From LMUY01 sp965199165 (GTDB taxonomy: Bacteria > Pseudomonadota > Alphaproteobacteria > Acetobacterales > Acetobacteraceae), in the NCBI GenBank assembly GCA_965199165.1, contig OZ240681.1, forward strand, positions 4,092,001-4,156,000: DNA of 64,000 nucleotides, given 5' to 3'. Every line of letters starts with the position of its first letter. The first letter of the stretch is position 1. Positions 25,668 through 34,582 of this stretch are shown one piece after another. The notes beneath the pieces are model-generated. The model searched no databases. It had not been told where the DNA came from and worked only from the letters and a program-made list of their open reading frames with translations. The position numbers and the translations under genes were made by a program.

Positions 25668-26570
25668 TTGGCTGAGCGACAGGAGGACCTCGAAACCCTC
25701 TCGGTCACCGTGCCCGAAGCCGCGGTCGACGCGTTCGAGCAGGCATTCGGCACGGCATGCCATACCGTCGGCTTCTTCCTTGCGGACGAAGACCTTCGGA
25801 CATGGGCCGTGGAGGGCGTCAAGCGCCGCGGCGACAAGGAAGGTGAACTCGCGGCGGCCCTCCTGCTGGCCCGGCTGGTCACCGGCGAAGAGGCCGCGTT
25901 GCACCGACTGCCGACGCCGGCTGGCGGCTGGCTCGCCCGCACGCGATCGACGTTCCCGGAGCAACGGGTGGGGCGTCGCTTCGCCATTCGCGGCAGCCAT
26001 CTGGGCACGGGCGCAGCCAGCGGGCGGATCACCCTCATGCTGGATGCAGGGGTTGCCTTCGGGTCCGGTGAGCACGGGTCGACCCGTGGGTGCCTGCGTG
26101 CCCTGGAGCGCGTCGCCCATCGGCGCCCGCGGCGCATCCTGGACCTGGGCTGCGGCTCCGGCATCCTGGCGATGGCGGCAGCCAAGCTGCTCGGCTGCGC
26201 GGTACTGGCGACCGACCTCGATCGTTGGAGCGTCCGGGTTGCGCGAGAGAACGCTGCGGCGAACGGGCTGCGCCGTCGGGTGCAGTGTCGGGTAGCGACC
26301 GGGTGGCAGCCGCCCGCCCGTCGCCACGCTCCCTATGACCTAGTGTTCGCCAACATCCTTGCCCGCCCGCTCTGTGCCATGGCGGGATCGTTGTCGGCCA
26401 ATCTGGCGCCCGGCGGCACCGCGATCCTCTCGGGACTGCTGGACTGGCAAGCCCGCATGGTGCTCGCCGCCCACCGGCGGGTCGGCTTGGTATTGGAATG
26501 CGTGGTCCGCGAAGGCACGTGGACCACGTTGATCTTGCGCAAGCGGGTGGTGCGCCGGGGTGGCCGATGA
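25668..26570 (+). CDS. prmA: Ribosomal protein L11 methyltransferase
   Basis: A 300-residue class-I SAM methyltransferase that modifies ribosomal protein L11. The substrate-docking N-terminal domain begins ETLSVTVPEAAVDAF. The PrmA hallmark AFGSGEHGSTRGCLRAL precedes the SAM motif ILDLGCGSGILAM (near 157-169), and NILARPL is the catalytic-site motif. An in-frame TGA at 25647 leaves only a TTG at 25668 as a start that keeps the N-terminal domain. It has no clear ribosome binding site and may be translated by coupling to the RHH gene. Confidence 0.9.
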   Translation: MAERQEDLETLSVTVPEAAVDAFEQAFGTACHTVGFFLADEDLRTWAVEGVKRRGDKEGELAAALLLARLVTGEEAALHRLPTPAGGWLARTRSTFPEQRVGRRFAIRGSHLGTGAASGRITLMLDAGVAFGSGEHGSTRGCLRALERVAHRRPRRILDLGCGSGILAMAAAKLLGCAVLATDLDRWSVRVARENAAANGLRRRVQCRVATGWQPPARRHAPYDLVFANILARPLCAMAGSLSANLAPGGTAILSGLLDWQARMVLAAHRRVGLVLECVVREGTWTTLILRKRVVRRGGR

Positions 26571-26589
26571 CCCCGGCGCACGTGCCCGC

Positions 26590-26841
26590 TCAGCGCTGGC
26601 GGACGAAGGCCGGCTCGAACACCCGGGTGAGGTCGGCGCGCGTCAGGCCGATATCGGCCAGCTCGCGGTCGGACAGGGCGTTGAGCTCCGCCGCGACGGA
26701 GCGACGGTCCAGCCAGGCGCGGAGGCGAGCGAACACGCCAGGCTTGCTTCGCCGGCTCTGCGCGTCGGCATAATGCTCCGGGTAGTTGATCCGGGTGGCG
26801 GGGAGGAGAGCCAATTCCTCCTTGGACACGAAGGCGTTCAT
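26590..26841 (-). CDS. DUF1127 small protein
   Basis: 83 residues. The C-terminal half carries the DUF1127 helix-turn-helix-like signature (RSVAAELNALSDRELADIGL followed by TRADLTRVFEPAF). Such proteins are abundant in alphaproteobacteria and some affect small-RNA turnover and phosphate or stress responses. Start at ATG 26841; a longer frame upstream is not conserved. Convergent with prmA. Confidence 0.85.
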   Translation of the reverse strand: MNAFVSKEELALLPATRINYPEHYADAQSRRSKPGVFARLRAWLDRRSVAAELNALSDRELADIGLTRADLTRVFEPAFVRQR

Positions 26842-27011
26842 GGTGGTGTAGTCCCAAACATCCACAGCGGGCTTCGGAGGCCATCGGCGATGGCTTGCTC
26901 CCGTCTGCTGCGGCGCAATATGGGCGACCGAGGCGAAAATGACGCGCGTCAAGCCTGGTCGCCAGCCATGCGCATGACGCATGCTCGAAGTTGGAGGTAT
27001 GTTAAGAAACG

Positions 27012-28769
27012 ATGACGGCGCGATTGGCGCAGCTCCGGACCGCCTTGGCCGGGCTCGGTGTGGAAGGCTTCGTAGTGCCCCGGGCGGACGAGCATCTCGG
27101 CGAATACGTCGCCCCCGGCGCCGAGCGGCTGGCATGGCTGACGGGCTTTACCGGCAGCGCCGGGCTGGCCGTCGTGCTGGCCGAGGAGGCGGCCGTGTTC
27201 ACGGACGGCCGCTACGTGCTGCAGCTTGCGGCGCAGACGGACGGGACGGCGTTCCAGCGCCTGCACATCACCGAACAGCCACCGCATGACTGGGTCGCAT
27301 CGCGGGCGCGGCGGATCGGCTACGATCCATGGCTGCTCAGCGAAGAAGGCGTAGCGCGCTACACGGCGGCGGGGTTGGCCATGGTGCCGCTCTCGCCGAA
27401 CCCTATCGACGGCATCTGGCACGACCGCCCCCCGCCGCCCACCACGCCCGCCGTGCCGCACCCTGTGTCGCTGGCGGGCCGTGCGGCCGCGGACAAGCTC
27501 GCCGACGTGTCGAAGGTGCTCCGCTCCGCCGGGCAGGACGCTTGCGTGCTGACCGACCCGGCGAGCATCAATTGGCTGTTGAACCTGCGCGGCGCGGACG
27601 TTCCGTTCACCCCGGTGTCGCTCGCCTTCGCGATCCTGTACGCCGACGCGCGGGTCGACCTGTTCATCGATGACGCCAAGCTGTCGAACTCCACCCGCGA
27701 CTGGCTGGGCGCTGCGGTGGAATGCCACCGCTCCGGGGCGCTGCCGGGCAGCCTGGCCGCCTTGTCGGGCCGCACGGTTCGGGTGGACCCTGCCGGAGCG
27801 CCTGCCGCCGTGGCCGAGGCGCTGCGGGCGGCCGGCGCAACCGTCTCGTCCGGCAGCGATCCCTGCCTGCTGCCGAAGGCGATGAAGAACACGGTCGAAC
27901 AGGAGGGCGCCCGCGCCGCGCACCGGCGGGATGCGGTCGCCATGTGCCGCTTCCTCCGATGGCTCGATGGGGCGCATGCCGAGACGGAGATGTCTGCCGC
28001 AGCCCGTCTGCTGGCGTTCCGCGCGGAGCTGCCGGGCTTCAAGGGCGAAAGCTTTCCGGCGATCTCAGGCGCGGGGGAGCATGGCGCCGTGATCCACTAT
28101 CGCGCGACGACGGAGAGCGACCGCGCGATCGGGCGCGACGAGGTCTACCTGATCGACAGCGGCGCGCAGTTCGAGGACGGTACCACGGACGTCACGCGCA
28201 CCGTCTGGACCGGCCCCGGCGTGCCGCCCGCGGCGCTGAAGCAGCGTTTCACCCGCGTGCTGAAGGGCAACATCGCGCTGGCGACGACGCGCTTCCCCGC
28301 GGGCGTGGCGGGGCCGCATCTGGACGCGATCGCACGGCGTGCCCTGTGGGAGGTGGGTCTCGACTACGACCATGGCACCGGCCATGGCGTCGGAAGCTAC
28401 CTTTCGGTGCATGAAGGGCCGGTCAGCCTGTCGCGCGCCGCCCGGGTGGTGCCGATCGAGGCGGGAATGATCCTCTCCAACGAACCCGGGTTCTACGCGC
28501 CGGGTGAATACGGCATCCGGCTGGAGACGCTGTTGCTGGTGCAGCCGGCCGATCTGCCAGGCGCGACCCGGCCGTTCCTACACTTCGAGGTTCTCACCCT
28601 GGCCCCGTTCGACCGCCGCCTGATCGACCCGGAGCTGCTCTCGGTGGATGAACTCGACTGGTTGAATGCCTACCATGCCCAGGTGGAAGCCGCGGTGGCA
28701 CCGGCGGCCGACGACGATCTGTATGCCTGGCTCACGGCTTCGTGTGCGCCACTCGCGGCCATTAAGTAG
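27012..28769 (+). CDS. pepP: Xaa-Pro aminopeptidase (M24B, aminopeptidase P)
   Basis: A 585-residue dimetal peptidase that releases N-terminal residues before proline. Two N-terminal creatinase-like domains precede the pita-bread catalytic domain. All metal ligands are visible: Asp in LIDSGAQF and in TTDVTRT, His in GTGHGVG, Glu in SNEPGFY and Glu in GIRLETLLL. The length matches the three-domain eukaryote-type APP1 subgroup rather than the ~440-residue E. coli PepP. Cytoplasmic, no signal peptide. Confidence 0.93.
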   Translation: MTARLAQLRTALAGLGVEGFVVPRADEHLGEYVAPGAERLAWLTGFTGSAGLAVVLAEEAAVFTDGRYVLQLAAQTDGTAFQRLHITEQPPHDWVASRARRIGYDPWLLSEEGVARYTAAGLAMVPLSPNPIDGIWHDRPPPPTTPAVPHPVSLAGRAAADKLADVSKVLRSAGQDACVLTDPASINWLLNLRGADVPFTPVSLAFAILYADARVDLFIDDAKLSNSTRDWLGAAVECHRSGALPGSLAALSGRTVRVDPAGAPAAVAEALRAAGATVSSGSDPCLLPKAMKNTVEQEGARAAHRRDAVAMCRFLRWLDGAHAETEMSAAARLLAFRAELPGFKGESFPAISGAGEHGAVIHYRATTESDRAIGRDEVYLIDSGAQFEDGTTDVTRTVWTGPGVPPAALKQRFTRVLKGNIALATTRFPAGVAGPHLDAIARRALWEVGLDYDHGTGHGVGSYLSVHEGPVSLSRAARVVPIEAGMILSNEPGFYAPGEYGIRLETLLLVQPADLPGATRPFLHFEVLTLAPFDRRLIDPELLSVDELDWLNAYHAQVEAAVAPAADDDLYAWLTASCAPLAAIK

Positions 28770-28778
28770 GCATTCCAA

Positions 28779-28797
28779 AGCGTTACACTGTGACGCT
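28779..28797. promoter_or_regulatory. Short inverted repeat in an AT-rich gap
   Basis: AGCGTTACA-C-TGTGACGCT pairs 8 of 9 bases around one central base, ten bases after the pepP stop and before an AT-rich stretch. It could end pepP transcription or be an operator for the next gene. Confidence 0.35.
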
Positions 28798-28848
28798 GAC
28801 ATGCAAAGTTCAGCCCGTTAATCATTTTTCTACTTTTCGCATGCCATC

Positions 28849-29184
28849 GTGAGCCATGGTTGGCGTGGTGCGATGATGCTGGACGGAACGGAACTCCGGG
28901 CGCTGAGCGTGTGGTGCGGCAAGCATGACCTGAGCTGGACACCAGCCGAGTCGGAGCAGGGGCCGCCGACGATGCTGCTCCAGCCACGGGACGCCGGCCG
29001 CCCTTGGCAGCGCATGATCCTCGTCCTGGATCAGGGCGAACTGCGCCTGGAGAACGAGCTGGGGGAGACGCTGGCGAGCGCGTCGGACTTGCCCGCGTTG
29101 CTGGACGCGTTGGAAGGCGGGGTGGCCGATACCCCGTTCGCCGTGCGCAGGGGCGGCCTGCCGTTAACCGGCCTTGTCGGCTAG
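28849..29184 (+). CDS. Hypothetical protein (111 aa)
   Basis: Not recognised. An acidic, soluble protein with no signal or membrane segment. The start is GTG 28849, or ATG 28873/28876 if the first eight or nine residues are not used. An AT-rich leader precedes it. Its 3' end overlaps metF by 21 bases on the opposite strand. The composition is that of a real GC-rich gene, but no family is evident. Confidence 0.5.
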   Translation: MSHGWRGAMMLDGTELRALSVWCGKHDLSWTPAESEQGPPTMLLQPRDAGRPWQRMILVLDQGELRLENELGETLASASDLPALLDALEGGVADTPFAVRRGGLPLTGLVG

Positions 29185-30123
29185 CGGCTTGGCACGGACA
29201 CCCAGGATGTGGGCGACGGCATAGGTCAGCTCCGGACGGTTCAGGGTGTAGAAGTGGAACTCGTCCACCCCGTTGGCCTGGAGCAGCCGCACCTGTTCGG
29301 CGGCTATGACCGCGGCCACGGTCCGCCGGATATCCGGCTCGTCCTCCGTGCCCTCGAACATGCGCCCGAGCCAATCCGGCACCGAGGTTCCGCATATCGC
29401 GCTGAACCGGGCGATCTGGGCGTAATTCCCCACCGGCATGATGCCGGGTACGATCGACGCGGTCACCCCTGCCGCGGCCGCCCGGTCGATGAAGTCCAGG
29501 AACAACCCGGCATCGAAGACATATTGCGTGATCGCCCGGGTCGCCCCGGCATCCAGCTTGCGCTTCAGCGCGTCCAAGTCGTGCTGCGGGCTGGCCGCTG
29601 TCGGGTGCGTCTCCGGATAGGCAGCGACCGAGATCTCGAAATCCGCGATCCGCTTCAGGCCGGCGACCAGGTCGCTGGCATAGGCATAGCCCTGGGGGTG
29701 CGCGGCGTAACGCTCCCCGGACGGTGGGTCGCCGCGCAACGCCACGATGTGGCGCACGCCGCAATCCCAGTATTGCCGGGCCACGTCGTCCACTTCGCCC
29801 CGGCTGGCGCCGACGCAGGTCAGATGCGCGGCAGGTGTCAGGCTGGTCTCCGCCACGATCCGGCTGACGGTGGCATGGGTGCGCGCCTGGGTGCTGCCGC
29901 CAGCTCCATAGGTGACGGAGACGAACCGCGGGGCGAGCCGCTCCAGGCGCCGGATGCAGGCCCAGAGCTGCTGCTCCAGCGCTTCGGTGCGCGGCGGCGA
30001 GAACTCGAACGACAGCAATGGGGGCGAGCCCGTGGCCGGAGCCGGCAGCGCCCCAAACCGCGGGCCCGTCAGCCAGCGCTCCAAGGTCGGTTGAGACTGC
30101 GTCGGCGGTGACACCTGGTTCAT
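29164..30123 (-). CDS. metF: 5,10-methylenetetrahydrofolate reductase
   Basis: A 319-residue FAD-dependent TIM-barrel enzyme that makes 5-methyl-THF for methionine synthesis. Characteristic segments are SFEFSPPRTEALEQQLW (catalytic Glu in the E-F-S/F-P-P strand), SVTYGAGGSTQART, HIVALRGDPP, KLDAGATRAITQYVFD and VPGIMPVGNYAQI. ATG 30123 removes 12 extra residues of a longer frame. Divergent from mlaA, with 171 bases between in which I see no riboswitch. Confidence 0.95.
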   Translation of the reverse strand: MNQVSPPTQSQPTLERWLTGPRFGALPAPATGSPPLLSFEFSPPRTEALEQQLWACIRRLERLAPRFVSVTYGAGGSTQARTHATVSRIVAETSLTPAAHLTCVGASRGEVDDVARQYWDCGVRHIVALRGDPPSGERYAAHPQGYAYASDLVAGLKRIADFEISVAAYPETHPTAASPQHDLDALKRKLDAGATRAITQYVFDAGLFLDFIDRAAAAGVTASIVPGIMPVGNYAQIARFSAICGTSVPDWLGRMFEGTEDEPDIRRTVAAVIAAEQVRLLQANGVDEFHFYTLNRPELTYAVAHILGVRAKPLADKAG

Positions 30124-30294
30124 GACTGCTGTGATGGGTGTAACTCGGCGGCAACGCAAGTTCTACCGCGCGTCCGCCGACGCGGGCGGTGGCTGCCCGG
30201 CGACGTTGTGCGGACGCCAGCGCGTGCTAGACATTGCCGGCCCAGGCTTGCTCCAATGGCGGAGATGTCGTGGCCGCCGATCCGAGGACCTCTT

Positions 30295-31062
30295 ATGCCT
30301 GTGCCTCTCCTGCGCTCCCTGCTTGCAGCTGCCACCGTATGGAGCTTGTCGGCCTGTGCGACGAAGCCGCCCGCCTCCGACGCCGCGGCGACCCAAGAGT
30401 ATCAGGAAAACAACGATCCGTTCGAGCCGGCCAACCGCGTCGGCTACGCCATCGACGACGGGCTCGACACCTACGTCCTGGCCCCCGTCGCCCGCGCCTA
30501 CCGCTACGCGGTGCCGGAACTGGTCCGCGAGCCGGTCCACAACGTGCTGCAGAACCTGACCACGCCGGTCCTGTTCATCAACGATGTGGTGCAGACCAAG
30601 CCCAGGCGTGCCGGGGACACGTTCATGCGGTTCGTCATCAACACCACGGCCGGGGTGGGCGGACTGTTCGACGTGGCGGCCAAGCTCGGTTACTCGTACC
30701 ACGACAATGATTTCGGAACGACGCTGGCGCTGTGGGGCGTGCCGGAGGGGCCGTTCCTGTTCCTGCCGGTGCTGGGCCCGTCCAACCCGCGGGACGCCTC
30801 GGGCTACGGCGTGGACGTGGCGTTCGACCCGTTCACGTACGTGCCGAGCGGGCACGGCCTGCGCACCTTCGAATACGCCCGCATCGGCGTGTCCGCGATC
30901 GACACGCGGGCGCAGGTGCTGGACGAGGTGGACTCCGTCAAGAAGACGGCCCTTGACCCCTATGCGACGTTCCGCAGCTTGTATCGGCAGAACCGCACCA
31001 GCACGATCGACCGCATCCGGACGGAAGACCGCGCCACGGTGCCGAACTGGTATGCCAAGTGA
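30295..31062 (+). CDS. mlaA: Outer-membrane lipoprotein MlaA (VacJ)
   Basis: A 255-residue lipoprotein that removes phospholipids from the outer-membrane outer leaflet for the Mla system. The signal peptide has the lipobox LSAC (Cys21). The mature part shows the family motifs NDPFEPANRVGYAIDDG, VLQNLTTPVLFINDVVQ, RFVINTTAGVGGLFDVA, GVPEGPFLFLPVLGPSNPRD and a YDPFTYV-like FDPFTYV. GAGGA precedes the ATG. mlaC follows 26 bases on. The inner-membrane mlaFED genes are not here. Confidence 0.94.
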   Translation: MPVPLLRSLLAAATVWSLSACATKPPASDAAATQEYQENNDPFEPANRVGYAIDDGLDTYVLAPVARAYRYAVPELVREPVHNVLQNLTTPVLFINDVVQTKPRRAGDTFMRFVINTTAGVGGLFDVAAKLGYSYHDNDFGTTLALWGVPEGPFLFLPVLGPSNPRDASGYGVDVAFDPFTYVPSGHGLRTFEYARIGVSAIDTRAQVLDEVDSVKKTALDPYATFRSLYRQNRTSTIDRIRTEDRATVPNWYAK

Positions 31063-31088
31063 GAGAGGCGTTGGGAGGAAAACGGTCG

Positions 31089-31691
31089 ATGATGCTGACC
31101 CGGCGGGATTTCTTCGTGTCGGCCGCAGCGGCCTGCGTGCTCGCGTCGTCCGCGGCCCGCGCGCAGGGCAGCGATGCCGGCGCCTTCGTGCAGAGCTTCG
31201 GCAACCAGCTGGTGGCGGTGGTGAACGGCAGCGGCGCGCTGCCGGAGAAGGAACAGCGCCTCCGGCCGCTGATCGACAAGGCGGTCGACGTGGACACCAT
31301 CGCGCGGTTTTGTCTCGGGCGCTTCGTCAACACGTCGACGCCGCAGCAGCTCGCCGACTTCACGCAGCTGTTCCACGGGGTGCTGGTCAACAACATCACC
31401 AGCAAGATCGGCGAGTACCAGGGCGTCACCTTCAAGATGGGCAACACGGAGATGCGGGGCGCCGAAGCCTATGTCGCAACCGTGGTGCAGCGGCCCAACA
31501 CCGCCCCCACCAACGTCCGCTGGGTGGTCAGCACGGCGACGGGCGCACCGAAGATCGTCGACGTCGTGGCGGAGGGCACGAGCCTGCGGCTGACGCAACG
31601 CAGCGACTATGCCTCGTTCCTCAGCCACAACGGCAACAACGTGGACGCGCTGCTCGCGGCGATGCGCCGGCAGGTCGCCAACGGGACGTGA
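31089..31691 (+). CDS. mlaC: Phospholipid-binding periplasmic protein MlaC
   Basis: A 200-residue shuttle that passes lipid between MlaA and the inner-membrane complex. The core DTIARFCLGRFVNTSTPQQ, YQGVTFKMG and VVSTATGAPKIVDVVAEG matches MlaC. The N-terminus (MLTRRDFFVSAAAACVLASSAARA) has a twin-arginine motif before the hydrophobic stretch, so Tat export is likely. Start at ATG 31089 or 31092 with GGGAGG upstream. A GTG at 31059 overlapping the mlaA stop would add ten residues. Confidence 0.91.
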   Translation: MMLTRRDFFVSAAAACVLASSAARAQGSDAGAFVQSFGNQLVAVVNGSGALPEKEQRLRPLIDKAVDVDTIARFCLGRFVNTSTPQQLADFTQLFHGVLVNNITSKIGEYQGVTFKMGNTEMRGAEAYVATVVQRPNTAPTNVRWVVSTATGAPKIVDVVAEGTSLRLTQRSDYASFLSHNGNNVDALLAAMRRQVANGT

Positions 31692-31702
31692 GCTGCGCTC
31701 AC

Positions 31703-32803
31703 CTAAGCCGGGGCGTGTAGCTCCGGCCGGGTGGCGGCGATATCGGAGGCGGCCGGCCGGCCAAGCACGGCGGCGGCCGCGGTTTCGGACAGCGCTGGCG
31801 AGGTCATGACGCCGAAGCCACCCTGTCCGGCGAGCCAGATGAAGCCCGGCGCCCTTGCGTCCTCGCCGACGACCGGCGAATGGTCCGGAGCGAACGTGCG
31901 CAACCCGGCCCAGCGATGCGGCACGTGGCGCACGGCCAGCGTCGTCATCGCCTCCAGCCGGTGCATCGCGATGGCGACGTCGAGTTCCTCCGGTTGGGCG
32001 TCGCCGGCTTCGGTCGGGGTCGCGTCCGCCGGCGACACCATCAGGCGGCCGGCATCGGGCTTGAAGTAGAGCGTCTCCGCGGCGTCGTTCACCATCGGCC
32101 AGCCAGAGCTGCCGGGTGCTTCGACGACCAGGGCGGTGCGGCGCTTCGGAGTGAGTCCGATCGGCTGGACGCCGGCCAGCAGCGCCACCTGGTCGGCCCA
32201 GGCACCGGCCGCATTCACCAGCGTGCCGGCGGCGTGCCGGCCGGCCGGCGATTGCACCCACCACGCGGCGCCGTCGCGGCCGATGCGGGTCACCCGCGCG
32301 TCGGTGACCACGATGCCCCCGGCGGCGAGCAGGCCGCGGCGGTAGCCGTTGAACAGGGCGTCGACGTCGATGTCGGCCACGTTCGGTTCGATGAAGGCGG
32401 CGGCAACCGCGTCGGGCCGCAGCACCGGCACCATGCGCAGCACCTCCGCCGGCGGGACCGGCCGCATGGCGGGGACGTGCACCTGTCCCTCCGCCAGCGC
32501 CGCCGCCAGCATGGCTTCCTCGCCGGCGCGCGCCACGGTCAGCGCGCCGCGTGGGCGCAGCAGCGGCGTTTCGGCGAAACCCGGCGGCGGCGAGGCCAGG
32601 AAGGCGCGGCTGGCCACGCTGAGCCGCCGCACCGCCGCCGTGCCGTAATTCTCCGTCAGCGTGGCGGCGGACCGGGCCGTGCTGTGCGTGCCGCAGTGCG
32701 GCTCCGCTTCCAGCAGCACGACCGCCGCGCCGGCGACCGCGAGCCGCCACGCCACGCTCATCCCGGCGATGCCGCCGCCGACCACCAGCACGTCGGCGCT
32801 CAT
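31703..32803 (-). CDS. FAD-dependent oxidoreductase, D-arginine dehydrogenase-like
   Basis: A 366-residue DAO-superfamily flavoprotein. The FAD motif GGGIAGMSVAWRLA lies at residues 9-22. It tracks the Pseudomonas D-arginine dehydrogenase DauA throughout: HSTARSAATLTENYG, LTPKRRTALV, TLYFKPDAGRLMVSPAD, WAGLRTFAPD and AGQGGFGV. Oxidative deamination of D-amino acids is therefore likely, with substrate unproven. The ATG overlaps the stop of the hydrolase upstream (ATGA). Third gene of an apparent operon with an SDR and a hydrolase. Confidence 0.86.
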   Translation of the reverse strand: MSADVLVVGGGIAGMSVAWRLAVAGAAVVLLEAEPHCGTHSTARSAATLTENYGTAAVRRLSVASRAFLASPPPGFAETPLLRPRGALTVARAGEEAMLAAALAEGQVHVPAMRPVPPAEVLRMVPVLRPDAVAAAFIEPNVADIDVDALFNGYRRGLLAAGGIVVTDARVTRIGRDGAAWWVQSPAGRHAAGTLVNAAGAWADQVALLAGVQPIGLTPKRRTALVVEAPGSSGWPMVNDAAETLYFKPDAGRLMVSPADATPTEAGDAQPEELDVAIAMHRLEAMTTLAVRHVPHRWAGLRTFAPDHSPVVGEDARAPGFIWLAGQGGFGVMTSPALSETAAAAVLGRPAASDIAATRPELHAPA

Positions 32804-33720
32804 GCCCGGCCCCAGCCGTGGCGCAGCGCCGCCGCAGCCATCGACAGCGCCGTGTCGGCAGCGCGGATGACGCGGTTCATGGTCGCGAAGCCGTGCACCT
32901 GGGTTGCCATGTGCAGGTGGGTCACCGCGCAGCCCGCGGCCTCCAGCGCCCTTGCGTAGGCGACGCCTTCGTCGCGCAACGGGTCGTAGCCGACGGTGAG
33001 CACGAAGGCCGGCGGCAGCCCGTGCAGCCGGGCATGGAGCGGGCTGACGGCCGGGTCGGCGGGATCGGCGCCGGCCATGTACTGGCCGAGGAACCAGCGC
33101 ATCCCCGGCCCGGTCAGCGGCACGCCAGCCGGGAACTGGCTCACGGAGGGCTGGCTGCCGGTCAGGTCGACGGCGGGGTAGAGCAGCAGCTGGAAGCACG
33201 GTGCCGGCCCCGCGCCATCGCGCCCCTGCAGCGCCAGCAGCGCCGCAAGGTTGCCGCCCGCACTGTCCCCACCGACCGCCAAGTGCGCCGGGGCGATCCC
33301 GAACTCGGCGGCATCGGCAGCCAGCTGCGCCAACACGGCCGCACTGTCCAGCAACGCGGCCGGGTACGGATGCTCCGGCGCCAGGCGGTAGTCGACCGCG
33401 ACGACCCGGCAGCGGGCCTCGTTCGCCAGGGTGCGGCAAATCCCGTCATGCGAGTCGAGGCCGCCGAGCACCCAGCCGCCGCCGTGCAGGTAGAGCAGGC
33501 CATCCCCATCCACCGTATCCAATCCCCGGTAGAACCGGGCACGGACCCCGCCCAGGACCAGGTCACGCACCTCCGCCACATCGGCCGGTGGCCGCTGGAC
33601 CGCTCGACGCGACTCGTTGTAGACGGTCCGCGCCTCCGCTGGAGACAACGTATCGAAGGCCGGGCGTCGGGCGAGCGCCACCATGTCCATCAGCCGCTGC
33701 GCATCCGGATCAAGCGGCAT
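32800..33720 (-). CDS. Alpha/beta hydrolase, hormone-sensitive lipase (acetyl esterase) family
   Basis: A 306-residue HSL-type esterase. The oxyanion motif HGGGW is near residue 81, the nucleophile elbow GDSAGGN near 150, the acid DPLRDEG near 248 and the His in VHGF near 277. The family acts on short acyl esters. The ATG at 33720 lies five bases after the SDR stop, and the gene's own stop overlaps the flavoprotein start. Confidence 0.9.
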   Translation of the reverse strand: MPLDPDAQRLMDMVALARRPAFDTLSPAEARTVYNESRRAVQRPPADVAEVRDLVLGGVRARFYRGLDTVDGDGLLYLHGGGWVLGGLDSHDGICRTLANEARCRVVAVDYRLAPEHPYPAALLDSAAVLAQLAADAAEFGIAPAHLAVGGDSAGGNLAALLALQGRDGAGPAPCFQLLLYPAVDLTGSQPSVSQFPAGVPLTGPGMRWFLGQYMAGADPADPAVSPLHARLHGLPPAFVLTVGYDPLRDEGVAYARALEAAGCAVTHLHMATQVHGFATMNRVIRAADTALSMAAAALRHGWGRA

Positions 33721-33725
33721 CCGGC

Positions 33726-34469
33726 TCAGCCGCGGCCGACGAACGGCATCGACGTCGCCATGACCGTGAGGTTGAGGATATTGGCGTCGAGCGGCAGCGA
33801 CGCCATCAGCGCCACGGAACGCGCGACGTTGTCCACGTCCATCGTCGGCTCGATCTCCGTCGGCCCGTGGGCCTGCGGCACGCCGCGGGCCATGCGCGCC
33901 GTCATGTCCGTCGCCGCGTTGCCCACGTCCACCTGGCCGCAGGCGATGTTGAACCGGCGGCCATCCAGCGCGATCGTCTTGGTCAGCCCGCTCACGCCGT
34001 GCTTGGTCGCGGTGTAGGGCGCCGATCCCGGACGCGGGGCGTAGGCGGAGATAGAGCCGTTGTTGATGATGCGGCCGCCCTGCGGCGTCTGGTCCCGCAT
34101 CATGCGGTATGCGCCGCGCGCGACGCGGAATACGCCGGTGAAGTTCACCGCGACGACGCCCTCCCACTGTGCGTCGGTCAGGTCGCCGAAATTGGTCGAA
34201 GGCGAACCACCCCCGGCATTGTTGAAAAGCACGTCCAGCCGGCCCCAGGCCACGCGGACGGCCTCGAACAGGGCGTCGATGGAGGCCGCGTCGGTCACGT
34301 CGGTGGGGACTACCAGCGTGGTGGCGGCACCGGCCATCGCAGCGGTTTCCTCCAGTTTCTCCCGGCGGCGGCCGGCGAGGGCCACGGCAAATCCGTCCTT
34401 GGCCAACGCCAAGGCCGCGGCCCGGCCGATGCCGCTGCTTGCGCCGGTCACCAATGCGGTGCGTGTCAT
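33726..34469 (-). CDS. SDR-family oxidoreductase (classical)
   Basis: A 247-residue classical short-chain dehydrogenase. Cofactor motif TGASSGIG at residues 8-15, NNAGG near 89, catalytic Ser in NNGSISAYAP and the Y-x3-K pair in PYTATKHG. First gene of the operon SDR - hydrolase - D-amino-acid-dehydrogenase-like flavoprotein. Substrate not deducible. The neighbours suggest a small catabolic route. Confidence 0.9.
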   Translation of the reverse strand: MTRTALVTGASSGIGRAAALALAKDGFAVALAGRRREKLEETAAMAGAATTLVVPTDVTDAASIDALFEAVRVAWGRLDVLFNNAGGGSPSTNFGDLTDAQWEGVVAVNFTGVFRVARGAYRMMRDQTPQGGRIINNGSISAYAPRPGSAPYTATKHGVSGLTKTIALDGRRFNIACGQVDVGNAATDMTARMARGVPQAHGPTEIEPTMDVDNVARSVALMASLPLDANILNLTVMATSMPFVGRG

Positions 34470-34582
34470 GACGTTGCCTCCTTGCTTCGGGCGACACTAG
34501 ACAGCGGGACGCTGGTTGCGAACCCGTCGTCCAGCGACGGGACAGCATGCCATGATGCGGCGCGCGAGACGGAGGGACGGGT

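Noticed and set aside
30124..30294. SAM riboswitch upstream of metF
   Set aside because: Looked for a conserved stem-pseudoknot in the 171-base gap and saw no convincing one.
32804..33439. N-terminal extension of the DauA-like flavoprotein frame
   Set aside because: It is a shadow of the hydrolase gene. The Rossmann motif starts right after ATG 32803.
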